Source: Oligoflexia bacterium
GTDB lineage: Bacteria > Bdellovibrionota > UBA1018
Direction of reading: 5' to 3'
Length of the DNA: 53,333 nucleotides
Assembly: GCA_903881565.1 (NCBI GenBank)
Contig: CAIRTR010000115.1
Location: 1-53,333 of the forward strand
Shown: positions 33,419 to 41,821 of the stretch, in pieces
Layout of the letters: every line of letters begins with the position of its first letter
How positions within the stretch are numbered: position 1 is the first letter of the stretch
The notes under the pieces: model-generated
The model's input: the letters and a program-made list of their open reading frames with translations, nothing else
What the model was told of the DNA's origin: nothing
The model's database searches: none
Translations under genes and position numbers: made by a program

Positions 33419-33703
33419 TTACTTAGCTTCGTGTTTCGCGTGGCAATCTACGCAAGCTTTTTTGCCTTTGAATTCTTTATCGCCAATCTTGCCTTCTTGT
33501 TTTGCCATACCATCAACCATGGCTTGAACCTTATCGCTGAATTTTTTGTCCTTTGGCGCGCCAACGTGGCAGGTTTTGCAATTCACTTTGCCAGCAGCAT
33601 CTTTATCAAGACTTTCTTTGTACACTTTCATGATCGGCATATTTGCAAAAGCAAGACCGGAAACCAGCATCGACACAGCAGCGAGCAACATTATTTTTTT
33701 CAT
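33419..33703 (-). CDS. Small diheme periplasmic cytochrome c
   Basis: A 94-residue protein with a signal peptide (MKKIMLLAAVSMLVSGLAFA) and two CXXCH motifs (CKTCH and CVDCH near the end), giving a mature protein of about 75 residues. It has the lysine-rich character of small c7/c3-like electron shuttles, but with two hemes rather than three. It could carry electrons between inner-membrane complexes and the MtrA conduit. A good AAAGGG Shine-Dalgarno sequence precedes ATG 33703. Its spacer with the divergent tetraheme gene is 242 bp. Confidence 0.85.
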   Translation of the reverse strand: MKKIMLLAAVSMLVSGLAFANMPIMKVYKESLDKDAAGKVNCKTCHVGAPKDKKFSDKVQAMVDGMAKQEGKIGDKEFKGKKACVDCHAKHEAK

Positions 33704-33945
33704 GGAGTAAACCCTTTCGTTAGTTATCAATTAATAGTTCAACACATGGAACTCGCGCGCGCTCTAGAACAACAAGTTCGAGCAAGGTCCGCTTACAACT
33801 CAAATTTTAAAGCTGAGTTCTTGTCGGTATCTTAATACTAAAGTTTAGGAAAATGTGAGACAAAATTTCACTTTCTCTTGTATTTTTCCCAAAGTTCTAT
33901 AAAAGTTTTCCCTTCAACAACAAAAGAAGCTGGGAAACTCGGATA

Positions 33946-34479
33946 ATGCTAATAAATCCATTGGTTTTTGTATTCATAGCCTTACTATCTTGCAATGCGC
34001 AGCAAGCGACAGCGGCAGATGACGCTGGGTTTTCCCCGGACGACGTTCAAACCCCGCTAGCGCCTCTTTCGGCGGGAATTTTCCCCTGCTCGAATTGCCA
34101 TAGTGGGATGCCCGTCAACATGAAGCGACGTCAATTAAAAGACGAACATACCGGGATTGTTTTTGAGCACGACCCTGCCCATCGCTGGTGCATGGATTGC
34201 CACAATCCTTCAAACCGCGACAAGTTACGTCTAGCGAGTGGCGCGCTTGTGGATTTCTCAAAGTCTTATCTACTTTGTGGCCAATGCCACGGCCCTACTT
34301 TCCGTGATTGGAAATCGGGGATCCACGGGAAACGCACCGGAATGTGGAACGGCAAGAAACGCTATTATCTTTGCGTTCATTGCCACAACCCCCACTCACC
34401 TAAAGTTAAACAGCTCGTGCCGTTTCCGGCACCCCAGCCCCCTAAGGGCGAACCTTCTTTTCTCGGAGGAACTAAATAA
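33946..34479 (+). CDS. Tetraheme cytochrome c subunit of module 1
   Basis: A 177-residue exported protein with a signal peptide (MLINPLVFVFIALLSCNAQQ, possibly a lipobox-like LLSC) and four CXXCH motifs: CSNCH, CMDCH, CGQCH and CVHCH. The phrase LCGQCHGPTFRDWKSGIHGK is typical of cytochromes that partner NrfD/HmcB-type complexes. It overlaps the next gene by TAATG, so it is a subunit of the same complex. The upstream region has a -10-like TATAAA near 33900 but no clear -35. Confidence 0.85.
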   Translation: MLINPLVFVFIALLSCNAQQATAADDAGFSPDDVQTPLAPLSAGIFPCSNCHSGMPVNMKRRQLKDEHTGIVFEHDPAHRWCMDCHNPSNRDKLRLASGALVDFSKSYLLCGQCHGPTFRDWKSGIHGKRTGMWNGKKRYYLCVHCHNPHSPKVKQLVPFPAPQPPKGEPSFLGGTK

Positions 34480-35606
34480 TGGATACGAAAATTCCTCCAA
34501 AGCCAGTCAGTCGGCGTAAGTTTCTGGAGTCAGCCGCAACTTTGACAGCGGCGATGGTACTTCCGGGCGTGATGGGCTGCACGACCGAGAATATTGACGA
34601 GTTCCTGCAAAAACACTTTGTAGAACTTTCTCCTGCGGAACTTGAAAAAGTCGTCAAGAGAATGCAAAAGCAAAATGAGAAAAAATACGGAAAAGCGGGC
34701 AGCATTGACGCCACCCCCGCGATACCCGGTGTTTTATTTGGCTATGGACTGGACATTTCTCGCTGCATCGGCTGCCGTCGCTGCGTTCATGCCTGCGTAA
34801 AGGAAAACAACCAAAGCCGCGATCCTGACATCCAGTGGATTCGCGTGCTCGAATTCAACAAGGAGAGTGGTATTGATTTCGCCGAAGCCGATCCTTACTA
34901 CTGCACGACGGCAAGCCTGCATGACAAAGAGGCAAGCCACCATCTAGGAGAGAAAAAAGAAGGCGAAGCACATGGCAAGGCTGCGCCTGTTGCTGTTCCT
35001 TCTGCAGATGCTCCCATGAAACTTTCTCCGGTTCAAAAATCCATTCTTGAAAATCCGGATTCGCAGTATCCTTTATATCAAGTCGATGCGAACAAAGTGC
35101 CCGCGAGTGATCCGGCCTGCAAAGTTCCCAGACCCGGACACTTCTATGTGCCTGTCGCCTGTCAGCAATGTGAAAACCCTCCCTGCGTTAAGGTTTGCCC
35201 GGTTAAAGCAACATGGAAAGATCCCGATGGAATCGTGGTCATTGATTACAACTGGTGCATCGGCTGCCGCTACTGCATGGCCGCATGCCCCTACGGTGCA
35301 CGTCATTTTAATTGGACCGAGCCGAAGCTTCCGGCTGAAGACTTCAATCCAGACACCCATTACCTAGGCAACCGTCCTCGCCCACGCGGCGTGGTCGAAA
35401 AATGCACGTTCTGCATTCAACGCACACGCAAGGGTCAGTATCCGGCTTGCGTCGAGATTTGTCCGGTCGGAGCCCGAAAATTTGGGAACCTTCTGGATCC
35501 GGCCAGCGAAATTCGCCAGATCATGGAGCGCAAGCGCGTTTTGATTCTAAAAAATGAATTAAATACAAAGCCGAAATTCTTCTACTTCTACGGGACCGCC
35601 ACATGA
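34479..35606 (+). CDS. 4Fe-4S ferredoxin-type subunit with Tat signal, module 1
   Basis: A 375-residue HmcB/NrfC/DmsB-like protein that is exported folded: the twin-arginine motif is SRRKFLESA. Four Fe-S cluster sets are visible: CIGCRRCVHAC, CQQCENPPCVKVCP, CIGCRYCMAACP, and CTFC with CVEICP. A long insert of about 100 residues, rich in Ala, His and Lys, lies between the first and second sets. It passes electrons between NrfD and the tetraheme cytochrome. It overlaps its upstream neighbour by one base and the NrfD gene by ATGA. No molybdopterin subunit is associated. Confidence 0.9.
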   Translation: MDTKIPPKPVSRRKFLESAATLTAAMVLPGVMGCTTENIDEFLQKHFVELSPAELEKVVKRMQKQNEKKYGKAGSIDATPAIPGVLFGYGLDISRCIGCRRCVHACVKENNQSRDPDIQWIRVLEFNKESGIDFAEADPYYCTTASLHDKEASHHLGEKKEGEAHGKAAPVAVPSADAPMKLSPVQKSILENPDSQYPLYQVDANKVPASDPACKVPRPGHFYVPVACQQCENPPCVKVCPVKATWKDPDGIVVIDYNWCIGCRYCMAACPYGARHFNWTEPKLPAEDFNPDTHYLGNRPRPRGVVEKCTFCIQRTRKGQYPACVEICPVGARKFGNLLDPASEIRQIMERKRVLILKNELNTKPKFFYFYGTAT

Positions 35607-36811
35607 CAAATATCTTTGGTTTTATCAAATTCTGTTTGGGTTTATGGACTCGCGGTGGGCGTTATTATTGGGCCTGGGTTTCATTCTTGTGCCTCCTCAT
35701 TATTTCGGGGGTATTGGCCTATTCAAACCAACTTGAATACGGCCTAGGTCTCACGAATATGCGGGATTCCATTTCCTGGGGATTCTATATCGGAAACTTC
35801 ACGTTCCTGGTCGGCGTGGCTGCGGCTGCCGTCATGCTCGTCATCCCCGCTTACGTTTATCACTGGGAACCCATCAAAGAAGTGGCCCTGCTCGGTGAAA
35901 TGCTTGCTGTCAGTGCGCTCGTCATGTGCATGCTCTTTGTAACCGTGGATATTGGCCGCCCTGATCGCATCACCCATTTGATGCCCTTCTTAGGGAGCCC
36001 GAATTTTCCTCGCTCCCTTCTCGCCTGGGACGTTTTGGTGCTAAACGTCTACTTCATTCTCAATCTTACGATTGTTGCTTACATATTATTCACCGGCTAC
36101 ACGGGACGACCTTACAAAAAGGCGATTCTCATTCCGTTGGTCCTTTTTTCGATCCCGGCCGCGATCTCAATTCACACGGTTACCGCGTTTTTATATAATG
36201 GTATTGCCGCCCGTCCTTATTGGAACGCCTCAATTTTGGCCCCTCGGTTTTTGGCCTCTGCCTTTTGCTCAGGGCCTGCCATTCTTTTGATGTTATTTCA
36301 AATCTTGCGCAAAGTTGCCGGTCTTCGGATTAAGGATACTGCCCTTGCGAAAATCGCCGAGTTAATGTCTTATGCGATGTTCATCAATCTCTTCCTGCTC
36401 GGCGCGGAAGTATTTAAAGAATACTATTCAAATACTGAACACCTGATCTACACCCAAGTTCTCTTCTTTGGCGTGGGCGATACTAAAGTCCACTACTTCA
36501 TGTGGCCCGCTTTGATCGCAAGCATCGTCGCGTTTCTTCTTTTTCTTATTCCCAAAACCCGAAACAATCCGTTGACGATGAATATCGGCTGCGTCTTGAT
36601 TTTCATTGGGGTTTACACCGAAAAAGGAATGGGACTCGTCATTCCAGGACTCACACCAGATACGCTCGGTGAAATCTATGTATACTCCCCTAGCCTTCTC
36701 GAATATCGCGTGGCCGCGGGGGTCTTTTCGGTGGGATTTCTGGTTTTCACTCTGCTCGTGAAACTCGCTATCCCTTACATGGAAAAAAGCCACGCTCATC
36801 ACGCTGCCTAA
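35603..36811 (+). CDS. NrfD-family quinone-interacting membrane subunit, module 1
   Basis: A 402-residue integral membrane protein with about ten segments. NrfD/DsrP/ActC-type motifs are present: VTVDIGRPDRITHLMP and IHTVTAFLYNGIAARPYWN. Family members bind menaquinone at the periplasmic side and exchange electrons with the Fe-S partner. ATGA overlap with the Fe-S gene fixes the partner. The C-terminus is His-rich (MEKSHAHHAA). Confidence 0.9.
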   Translation: MTNIFGFIKFCLGLWTRGGRYYWAWVSFLCLLIISGVLAYSNQLEYGLGLTNMRDSISWGFYIGNFTFLVGVAAAAVMLVIPAYVYHWEPIKEVALLGEMLAVSALVMCMLFVTVDIGRPDRITHLMPFLGSPNFPRSLLAWDVLVLNVYFILNLTIVAYILFTGYTGRPYKKAILIPLVLFSIPAAISIHTVTAFLYNGIAARPYWNASILAPRFLASAFCSGPAILLMLFQILRKVAGLRIKDTALAKIAELMSYAMFINLFLLGAEVFKEYYSNTEHLIYTQVLFFGVGDTKVHYFMWPALIASIVAFLLFLIPKTRNNPLTMNIGCVLIFIGVYTEKGMGLVIPGLTPDTLGEIYVYSPSLLEYRVAAGVFSVGFLVFTLLVKLAIPYMEKSHAHHAA

Positions 36812-36868
36812 ATAAAAAAGCCGAGCCCGCGTTAGATTCAACAAAATTCGTTTCGTCCACGCAGATCT

Positions 36869-36888
36869 TTGTGTTAACAATAACACAA
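36869..36888. promoter_or_regulatory. Perfect inverted repeat between the two modules
   Basis: TTGTGTTA, loop ACAA, TAACACAA (36869-36888) has perfect 8-bp arms and lies 34 nt before the TTG start of module 2. It may be an operator or a short processing hairpin separating expression of the modules. No T-run follows, so a terminator is unlikely. Confidence 0.5.
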
Positions 36889-36922
36889 TTCATTTTGAGT
36901 ATCGGACAGGTGGAGGCCTTCA

Positions 36923-37675
36923 TTGAAAACAGGTAAAATCCCGCAACAAGTAGTGGTTTTGAGTTTAATTTCCCTTGTCGTCATCGTCAGTTTTTTTACG
37001 ATGCGATTTATTTTAACACCTAAATCGTTCGGCAAATATGGCCATTATCGCGCCGATGCCATCGATGACGTTAAAAATTTGCCCATCAGCTATGCAGGGG
37101 CAAAGGCTTGTGGCGATTGTCATGATGAGATCGTCAAACTAAAATCCAAAGGTTTTCACCGCGGAGTCTCCTGTGAAGTCTGTCACGGCCCCTCTGCTGG
37201 CCACACTGAAGATCCTACCTCCATCAAACCCGAGGCCCCAAGGCAACGTGAAGGCTGTCCTTTGTGCCATAACTACAGTCCTTCGAGGCCAACAGGGTTC
37301 CCACAGATTATTACTGCACAACACAATCCTGGAAAACCTTGCATGACCTGTCACAGGCCACATAATCCAGTGCCACCCGTGACCCCCAAAGACTGCAGCG
37401 CATGCCATCGAAGCATTTCGGCTCAAAAAATGGTTTCGAGACATGCCCCATTGGAATGCACGACGTGCCATAGCGTTCCTAAAGAGCACTTCAAGAATCC
37501 CCGTTTTGTCAGAGTCGAAAAACCAACGACTAACGAATTCTGCGGCAAATGCCATTCGAGCGATGCTAAAGCTCAAGCTAACCTTCCCCCCATTCCTCGA
37601 ATTGACGTCGAGAAGCATGCGGGAAGATATTTATGCTGGGATTGCCACTACCCCCATTCTCCGGAGGCAAAATGA
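36923..37675 (+). CDS. Octaheme cytochrome c with N-terminal membrane anchor, module 2
   Basis: A 250-residue protein with one N-terminal membrane segment (VVVLSLISLVVIVSFFTMRF), without a clear cleavage site, then eight CXXCH motifs: CGDCH, CEVCH, CPLCH, CMTCH, CSACH, CTTCH, CGKCH and CWDCH. The start is TTG 36923, supported by GTGGAGG 6 nt before it; an ATG inside the membrane segment is unlikely. It overlaps the next gene by ATGA. It is the electron-accepting or donating partner of the second Fe-S/NrfD pair. Confidence 0.85.
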   Translation: MKTGKIPQQVVVLSLISLVVIVSFFTMRFILTPKSFGKYGHYRADAIDDVKNLPISYAGAKACGDCHDEIVKLKSKGFHRGVSCEVCHGPSAGHTEDPTSIKPEAPRQREGCPLCHNYSPSRPTGFPQIITAQHNPGKPCMTCHRPHNPVPPVTPKDCSACHRSISAQKMVSRHAPLECTTCHSVPKEHFKNPRFVRVEKPTTNEFCGKCHSSDAKAQANLPPIPRIDVEKHAGRYLCWDCHYPHSPEAK

Positions 37676-38487
37676 GTAACGACATCAAGAACAACGAAGA
37701 GACTAAAACCAACAAAGTCCTGGATCGCCGAGAATTCTTGGACTGGTGCCTCAAGGCCGTTCCCGCGGGACTAACCATGACTGCCTGTGGTTTTTCAGCA
37801 GGCGAGCTCAATGCGGATGAAGGGAAGAAACATCCTGCCGTTAACGAAAGCCAGGCAGAAGCCAACTACGCCATGGCGATTGACATAGCCAAGTGCATCG
37901 GATGCGGTCGCTGCGCCAACGCCTGCAAAAAAGAAAATAAAGTTCCTGACGGACCTCATACGGTTCGTACTTGGGTGGAGCGCTATGTGATCCCTCGCGA
38001 GGGTGAGACAATGGTGGATAGCCCAAATGCTGGGATTAATGGTTTCCCCGAACTTCCAGAAAACACCGATATCCTCAAGAGTTTCTTCGTTCCGAAGCTT
38101 TGCAACCATTGCTCGAACCCTCCTTGTGTTCAGGTTTGTCCGGTCGGCGCGACTTTTCAGACCAAGGATGGCGTAATTCTGGTTGACGAAAAATACTGTG
38201 TGGGTTGTCGCTACTGCGTGCAAGCCTGCCCCTATGGCGCGCGCTACATCCACCCTACTAAGAATGTCGCTGATAAGTGCACCTTTTGTTATCACCGCAT
38301 TACCAAAGGACTCCTTCCTGCTTGCGTAGAAGTATGCCCCACCCAAGCCCGAATCTTTGGTGATCTGAAGAAGATCAGCAGTCCGATTCATCGATTCTTA
38401 CGATTCCATCCCATTAAAGCACTCAAGCCCGAGCTCAACACTCGGCCTAAGGTATTTTATGCAAACGCCGACCAAGAGGTGAGATAA
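37672..38487 (+). CDS. 4Fe-4S ferredoxin-type subunit, module 2
   Basis: A 271-residue paralogue of the module 1 Fe-S subunit. The N-terminus has a Tat-like DRREFLDWCL followed by TMTACG, which could be a lipobox. Cluster sets are CIGCGRCANAC, CNHCSNPPCVQVCP, CVGCRYCVQACP, and CTFC with CVEVCP, again four sets. The C-terminal tail ELNTRPKVFY matches the module 1 tail ELNTKPKFFY, so the two modules are related by duplication or shared origin. CGGAGG precedes the ATG, which overlaps the octaheme stop. Confidence 0.9.
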   Translation: MSNDIKNNEETKTNKVLDRREFLDWCLKAVPAGLTMTACGFSAGELNADEGKKHPAVNESQAEANYAMAIDIAKCIGCGRCANACKKENKVPDGPHTVRTWVERYVIPREGETMVDSPNAGINGFPELPENTDILKSFFVPKLCNHCSNPPCVQVCPVGATFQTKDGVILVDEKYCVGCRYCVQACPYGARYIHPTKNVADKCTFCYHRITKGLLPACVEVCPTQARIFGDLKKISSPIHRFLRFHPIKALKPELNTRPKVFYANADQEVR

Positions 38488-38490
38488 CTC

Positions 38491-39696
38491 ATGGAACCCG
38501 CCATTCAACAAGTTGTAGCTGCACTCGAACCCTTCACCGGATACATTTATCCCAATGAGTATTACCTGCAGTGGGAACTGCTCATTGTCCTCTATCCGTA
38601 TCTCACGGGACTCGTAGCCGGAGCCTTTATCTTGGCCTCTCTCGAACGGGTTTTCCACGTGAAGGCCCTTCTTCCTGTTTACCGACTTGCACTGCTGAGC
38701 GCGCTTGCGTTTCTCATCGCAGCGCCGCTTCCGCTGATGTCGCACTTGGGACATCCAGAACGAGCCTGGGAGATGTTGGTGACCCCTCATACAACCTCAG
38801 CAATGGCAATGTTCGGTTTTGTCTATGCCTGGTACCTACTCGTGGTCCTGCTGCTTGAGATCTGGTTTGATTATCGCGTCGATATTATCAAGCTCTCCAA
38901 TGAAAAAACGGGCTTCATGAAACTCGTTTATAAAGTCTTGACCTTGGGAACGACTGACGTTTCGCCAGAAGCGGTCAAATTTGATGACAAAGTCGGCAAA
39001 TTCATCACCGTCGTCGGGATTCCTTCGGCTTTTATGCTCCACGGCTACGTGGGTTTCATCTTTGGATCTATTAAGGCCAACCCTTGGTGGAGTTCCGTTT
39101 TGATGCCGGTGGTGTTCCTTTTTTCAGCCATCGTTTCGGGCATGGCCATGGTGATGTTGATCTATATGGTTACTTCCTGGGTTCGCTGGAAAACCATCGA
39201 CATGGCTTGCGTAAACAAGCTGGCTGAGTTTCTCATTTATGTGATGCTCGTGGACTTCACCCTTGAGTTCCTGGATTTTATTCATCGTCTCTATGAGTCT
39301 GAAGAATCCATTCAAATCCTCTCGCAACTGATCACGGATCGATTGTTTATCAGTTTGATCCTGCTGCAGGTATTGATGGGCGGCCTGGTTCCGCTGGTGG
39401 GATTGCTTGTAGCTCGCTTTGGAAAGTTTCCAGATGAGATGCGCAAAATGTTTTATTTCGTCTGCGGCGTCCTCATTCAAGTGGGAATCTTCAGTATGCG
39501 TTGGAACGTGGTAATCGGCGGCCAGATGTTCTCCAAGAGTCTCCGCGGTCTAACCGTCTACAAAGTTCATTTGTTAGGCTTAGAGGGATTGCTCATGGCA
39601 ATCGTCCTGCTTGTCCTACCCTTGGTAGTTCTTGCAGTTCTATTGAAACTACTCCCTCCATGGCTCGCAGAAAAACAAGAGCAGAAGACTGCCTAG
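38491..39696 (+). CDS. NrfD-family quinone-interacting membrane subunit, module 2
   Basis: A 401-residue multi-spanning protein. It keeps the NrfD features (LMSHLGHPERAWEML, and FMLHGYVGFIFGSIKANPWW) but differs strongly from module 1. It starts 3 nt after the Fe-S gene stop. The stop overlaps the stop of the convergent rfaE1 gene by 4 nt (39693-39696), leaving no space for a terminator. It ends the plus-strand electron-transfer run. Confidence 0.9.
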   Translation: MEPAIQQVVAALEPFTGYIYPNEYYLQWELLIVLYPYLTGLVAGAFILASLERVFHVKALLPVYRLALLSALAFLIAAPLPLMSHLGHPERAWEMLVTPHTTSAMAMFGFVYAWYLLVVLLLEIWFDYRVDIIKLSNEKTGFMKLVYKVLTLGTTDVSPEAVKFDDKVGKFITVVGIPSAFMLHGYVGFIFGSIKANPWWSSVLMPVVFLFSAIVSGMAMVMLIYMVTSWVRWKTIDMACVNKLAEFLIYVMLVDFTLEFLDFIHRLYESEESIQILSQLITDRLFISLILLQVLMGGLVPLVGLLVARFGKFPDEMRKMFYFVCGVLIQVGIFSMRWNVVIGGQMFSKSLRGLTVYKVHLLGLEGLLMAIVLLVLPLVVLAVLLKLLPPWLAEKQEQKTA

Positions 39697-40739
39697 ATTT
39701 TAGGCGCGAAATACTCAAGCACCTCTAAAATCTCACCTATTGAGACTGTGGCGGTGCCCCGTTTTCCGACTTCCACGGCGGCAGCAAGATTAGCCAAAAT
39801 ACAGGCTTCGTGGATCTGCGCCCCCGAGGCAAGGGCCAAAGATAGCACCGAAATCACGGTATCTCCCGCGCCGGAGACATCGTAAACTTCTTGCGCGAAG
39901 GTCGGGATGATTTGGCAGACTTTTGAGCCTGCCGTAAATATCGCCATTCCATCTTTTCCGCGCGTGATCACGACATGATGAGCCCCCGTCTGCTTCAAGA
40001 TCCGCCCCCCCGCCGCACAAAGAGTTTGCTCGTCACTGATTTTTACGCCGCTGATCTGCTCGGCTTCTTTAGCATTGGGCGTGAGAACAGAGGCCCCCCC
40101 GTACATCGCGATCGGGGTCTTGGAGTTTGGATCCACCGCCACGATTTTTCCATGACGTTTAGCGAGAGCAAAAACTTCTTGAGCCAAGGACTTTTGAATC
40201 ATGCCTTTCGCATAATCCTGGAGAATGACAACATCCGACACGCGAACGCGGTTGATAATCTGTTTACGGAGGGCTCGCTCAACACTCGGAGAAACCTGAT
40301 GGGAGTTTTCGTAGTCGATTCTCAAAAGTTGCTGGCGATCACTCACCACACGCTCTTTCAAAACCGTACGACGGGTGGGATCGGAGACGAGATAGGACGA
40401 TGAAATATGGCTTTTTCGAAGCAGATTCTTCAAATCCTGAGCGTTACGATCACGCCCCACCACACCCACCATCCATGCAGTTCCCTCTAGGGCTTGCACG
40501 TTGTCCGCGACGTTAGCCGCAAGCCCCAGTTTTAATTTTTCTTCTTGGACTAAGACAATGGGGATAGGCGCCTCGGGAGAAATTCGCTCCACCGTCCCCA
40601 ACGTATAGCGATCCACCCCGACATCACCAATAACGAGCACGCGCTTTCCCGAAAAATCAGCCAGAATCGATTCAAGCTGAGCCCGATTCCACTGCGCAAA
40701 ATCTAGGTTTTGAATTTTCCAATTCGACTTTTTTTTCAT
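39693..40739 (-). CDS. rfaE1: D-glycero-beta-D-manno-heptose 7-phosphate kinase
   Basis: A PfkB-family sugar kinase of 348 residues corresponding to the N-terminal half of HldE/RfaE. VLVIGDVGVDRYTLG, PEAPIPIV, LAANVADNVQALEG and the phosphate-anion motif DVSGAGDTVISVLSLALA are present. The adenylyltransferase half is missing, so it must be encoded elsewhere. It makes ADP-heptose precursors for the LPS inner core, fitting the adjacent heptosyltransferase with which it overlaps by ATGA. Confidence 0.92.
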   Translation of the reverse strand: MKKKSNWKIQNLDFAQWNRAQLESILADFSGKRVLVIGDVGVDRYTLGTVERISPEAPIPIVLVQEEKLKLGLAANVADNVQALEGTAWMVGVVGRDRNAQDLKNLLRKSHISSSYLVSDPTRRTVLKERVVSDRQQLLRIDYENSHQVSPSVERALRKQIINRVRVSDVVILQDYAKGMIQKSLAQEVFALAKRHGKIVAVDPNSKTPIAMYGGASVLTPNAKEAEQISGVKISDEQTLCAAGGRILKQTGAHHVVITRGKDGMAIFTAGSKVCQIIPTFAQEVYDVSGAGDTVISVLSLALASGAQIHEACILANLAAAVEVGKRGTATVSIGEILEVLEYFAPKI

Positions 40740-41821
40740 AAGTGATCCCGAACCTTCTTCACTACATCTTGAACTTTAATTAGATCCATACAAGGATAAT
40801 GAGGGCACGCCCCGCCTAAACACTTCAACTCCTGCCCGCAGTCAACCTGGGGACTCAAAGCCACACCGGCTAAAGGCCCCCATCTTTTGACACTTTGTAC
40901 CCGAATCGGAGGATAAAAACTCACGACAAACTTCCCCAGGGCGACTGCCAGATGCAGGGGCCCGGTACTGGGGGCAACCACTACCTTCATCGCGCTCAAT
41001 AATCCTGCCAGAAAATCGAGTCCCTGAGAATCCGCCCCCCCATAAAAGACGACCCCGGTTACTCCAACAAGCGCTTGCTGATAGCGCCTTAGCAAATCGT
41101 CCTCCGCCGGACCAAAAGTCATGAGCACTCGCAACGCTGGATCACAAGCGAGTTCCCGAACTAATTCAACATAATGGGATTCGGGCCAATTCAACGCCGA
41201 GCCGCCCATTCCGGGGTGGACAGCAATCCAAGCCGGCGCGCCTTGAGCGCCCGTCTGCTCTTGCAACCAACTCTTCGCCCTTTGCACAACCTCGGATGAA
41301 ACCGTAACGCTGGTTTTGAACTGCCCAGGCTTTGCACTGATCCCCAAACCCCGCAACAGCTCAAGATTGTAATCCGACTCATGCATCTTCACTTGAGATC
41401 GCCGCTGCCGGACCCCCCGATTAAAAAACAAATAGGAATGAAGTTTACTCAGCGGCCCCAAGCGAAGAGGCACTCGAGCGAAAAAAACAGCTGCCGCGAT
41501 CGTGAGCGTCGTTTGCAAAACGACCGCAGTATCGAACCGGTGAGAGCGAAAATCTCGAATCAGATTAAAAAATCCAGACAATCCCTTGTGCCGACTATTC
41601 GGATCAAAAACGATAACTTCATCGACACGAGGCGACCCCTTAAGGAGTACCGCAATCTCGGCTCGCACAAAGATACTGAGATAGGCTTTAGGATAATGAT
41701 GCCTAATTGCCTCAAAAACCGGGGTGGAAAGAAGAACATCGCCGAGACGATCAGGACGAATGACGAGGATTCGCTGAATGCCACCCAAATGTTCACCTAA
41801 TTTTTCAGGAGACTCGCTCAC
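40736..41821 (-). CDS. LPS heptosyltransferase-like glycosyltransferase (GT9)
   Basis: A 361-residue protein of the GT9 heptosyltransferase family that adds ADP-heptose units to lipid A-core. It shows IQRILVIRPDRLGDVLLSTP at the start, VAVHPGMGGSALNWPESHY in the second Rossmann domain, and VAPSTGPLHLAVALGKFVVSFYP as the nucleotide-sugar loop. WaaC- and WaaF-type cannot be distinguished by eye. It overlaps cmk by 17 nt and rfaE1 by 4. Confidence 0.88.
   Translation of the reverse strand: MSESPEKLGEHLGGIQRILVIRPDRLGDVLLSTPVFEAIRHHYPKAYLSIFVRAEIAVLLKGSPRVDEVIVFDPNSRHKGLSGFFNLIRDFRSHRFDTAVVLQTTLTIAAAVFFARVPLRLGPLSKLHSYLFFNRGVRQRRSQVKMHESDYNLELLRGLGISAKPGQFKTSVTVSSEVVQRAKSWLQEQTGAQGAPAWIAVHPGMGGSALNWPESHYVELVRELACDPALRVLMTFGPAEDDLLRRYQQALVGVTGVVFYGGADSQGLDFLAGLLSAMKVVVAPSTGPLHLAVALGKFVVSFYPPIRVQSVKRWGPLAGVALSPQVDCGQELKCLGGACPHYPCMDLIKVQDVVKKVRDHL

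Noticed and set aside
37795-38391. 198-residue minus-strand ORF
   Set aside because: Antisense to the module 2 Fe-S subunit, whose cluster motifs are unmistakable.
33946-39696. Modules as alternative complex III or a molybdopterin reductase
   Set aside because: There is no ActB-like fused molybdopterin-type domain, ActD/ActE or catalytic Mo/W subunit; only cytochrome, Fe-S and NrfD are present.
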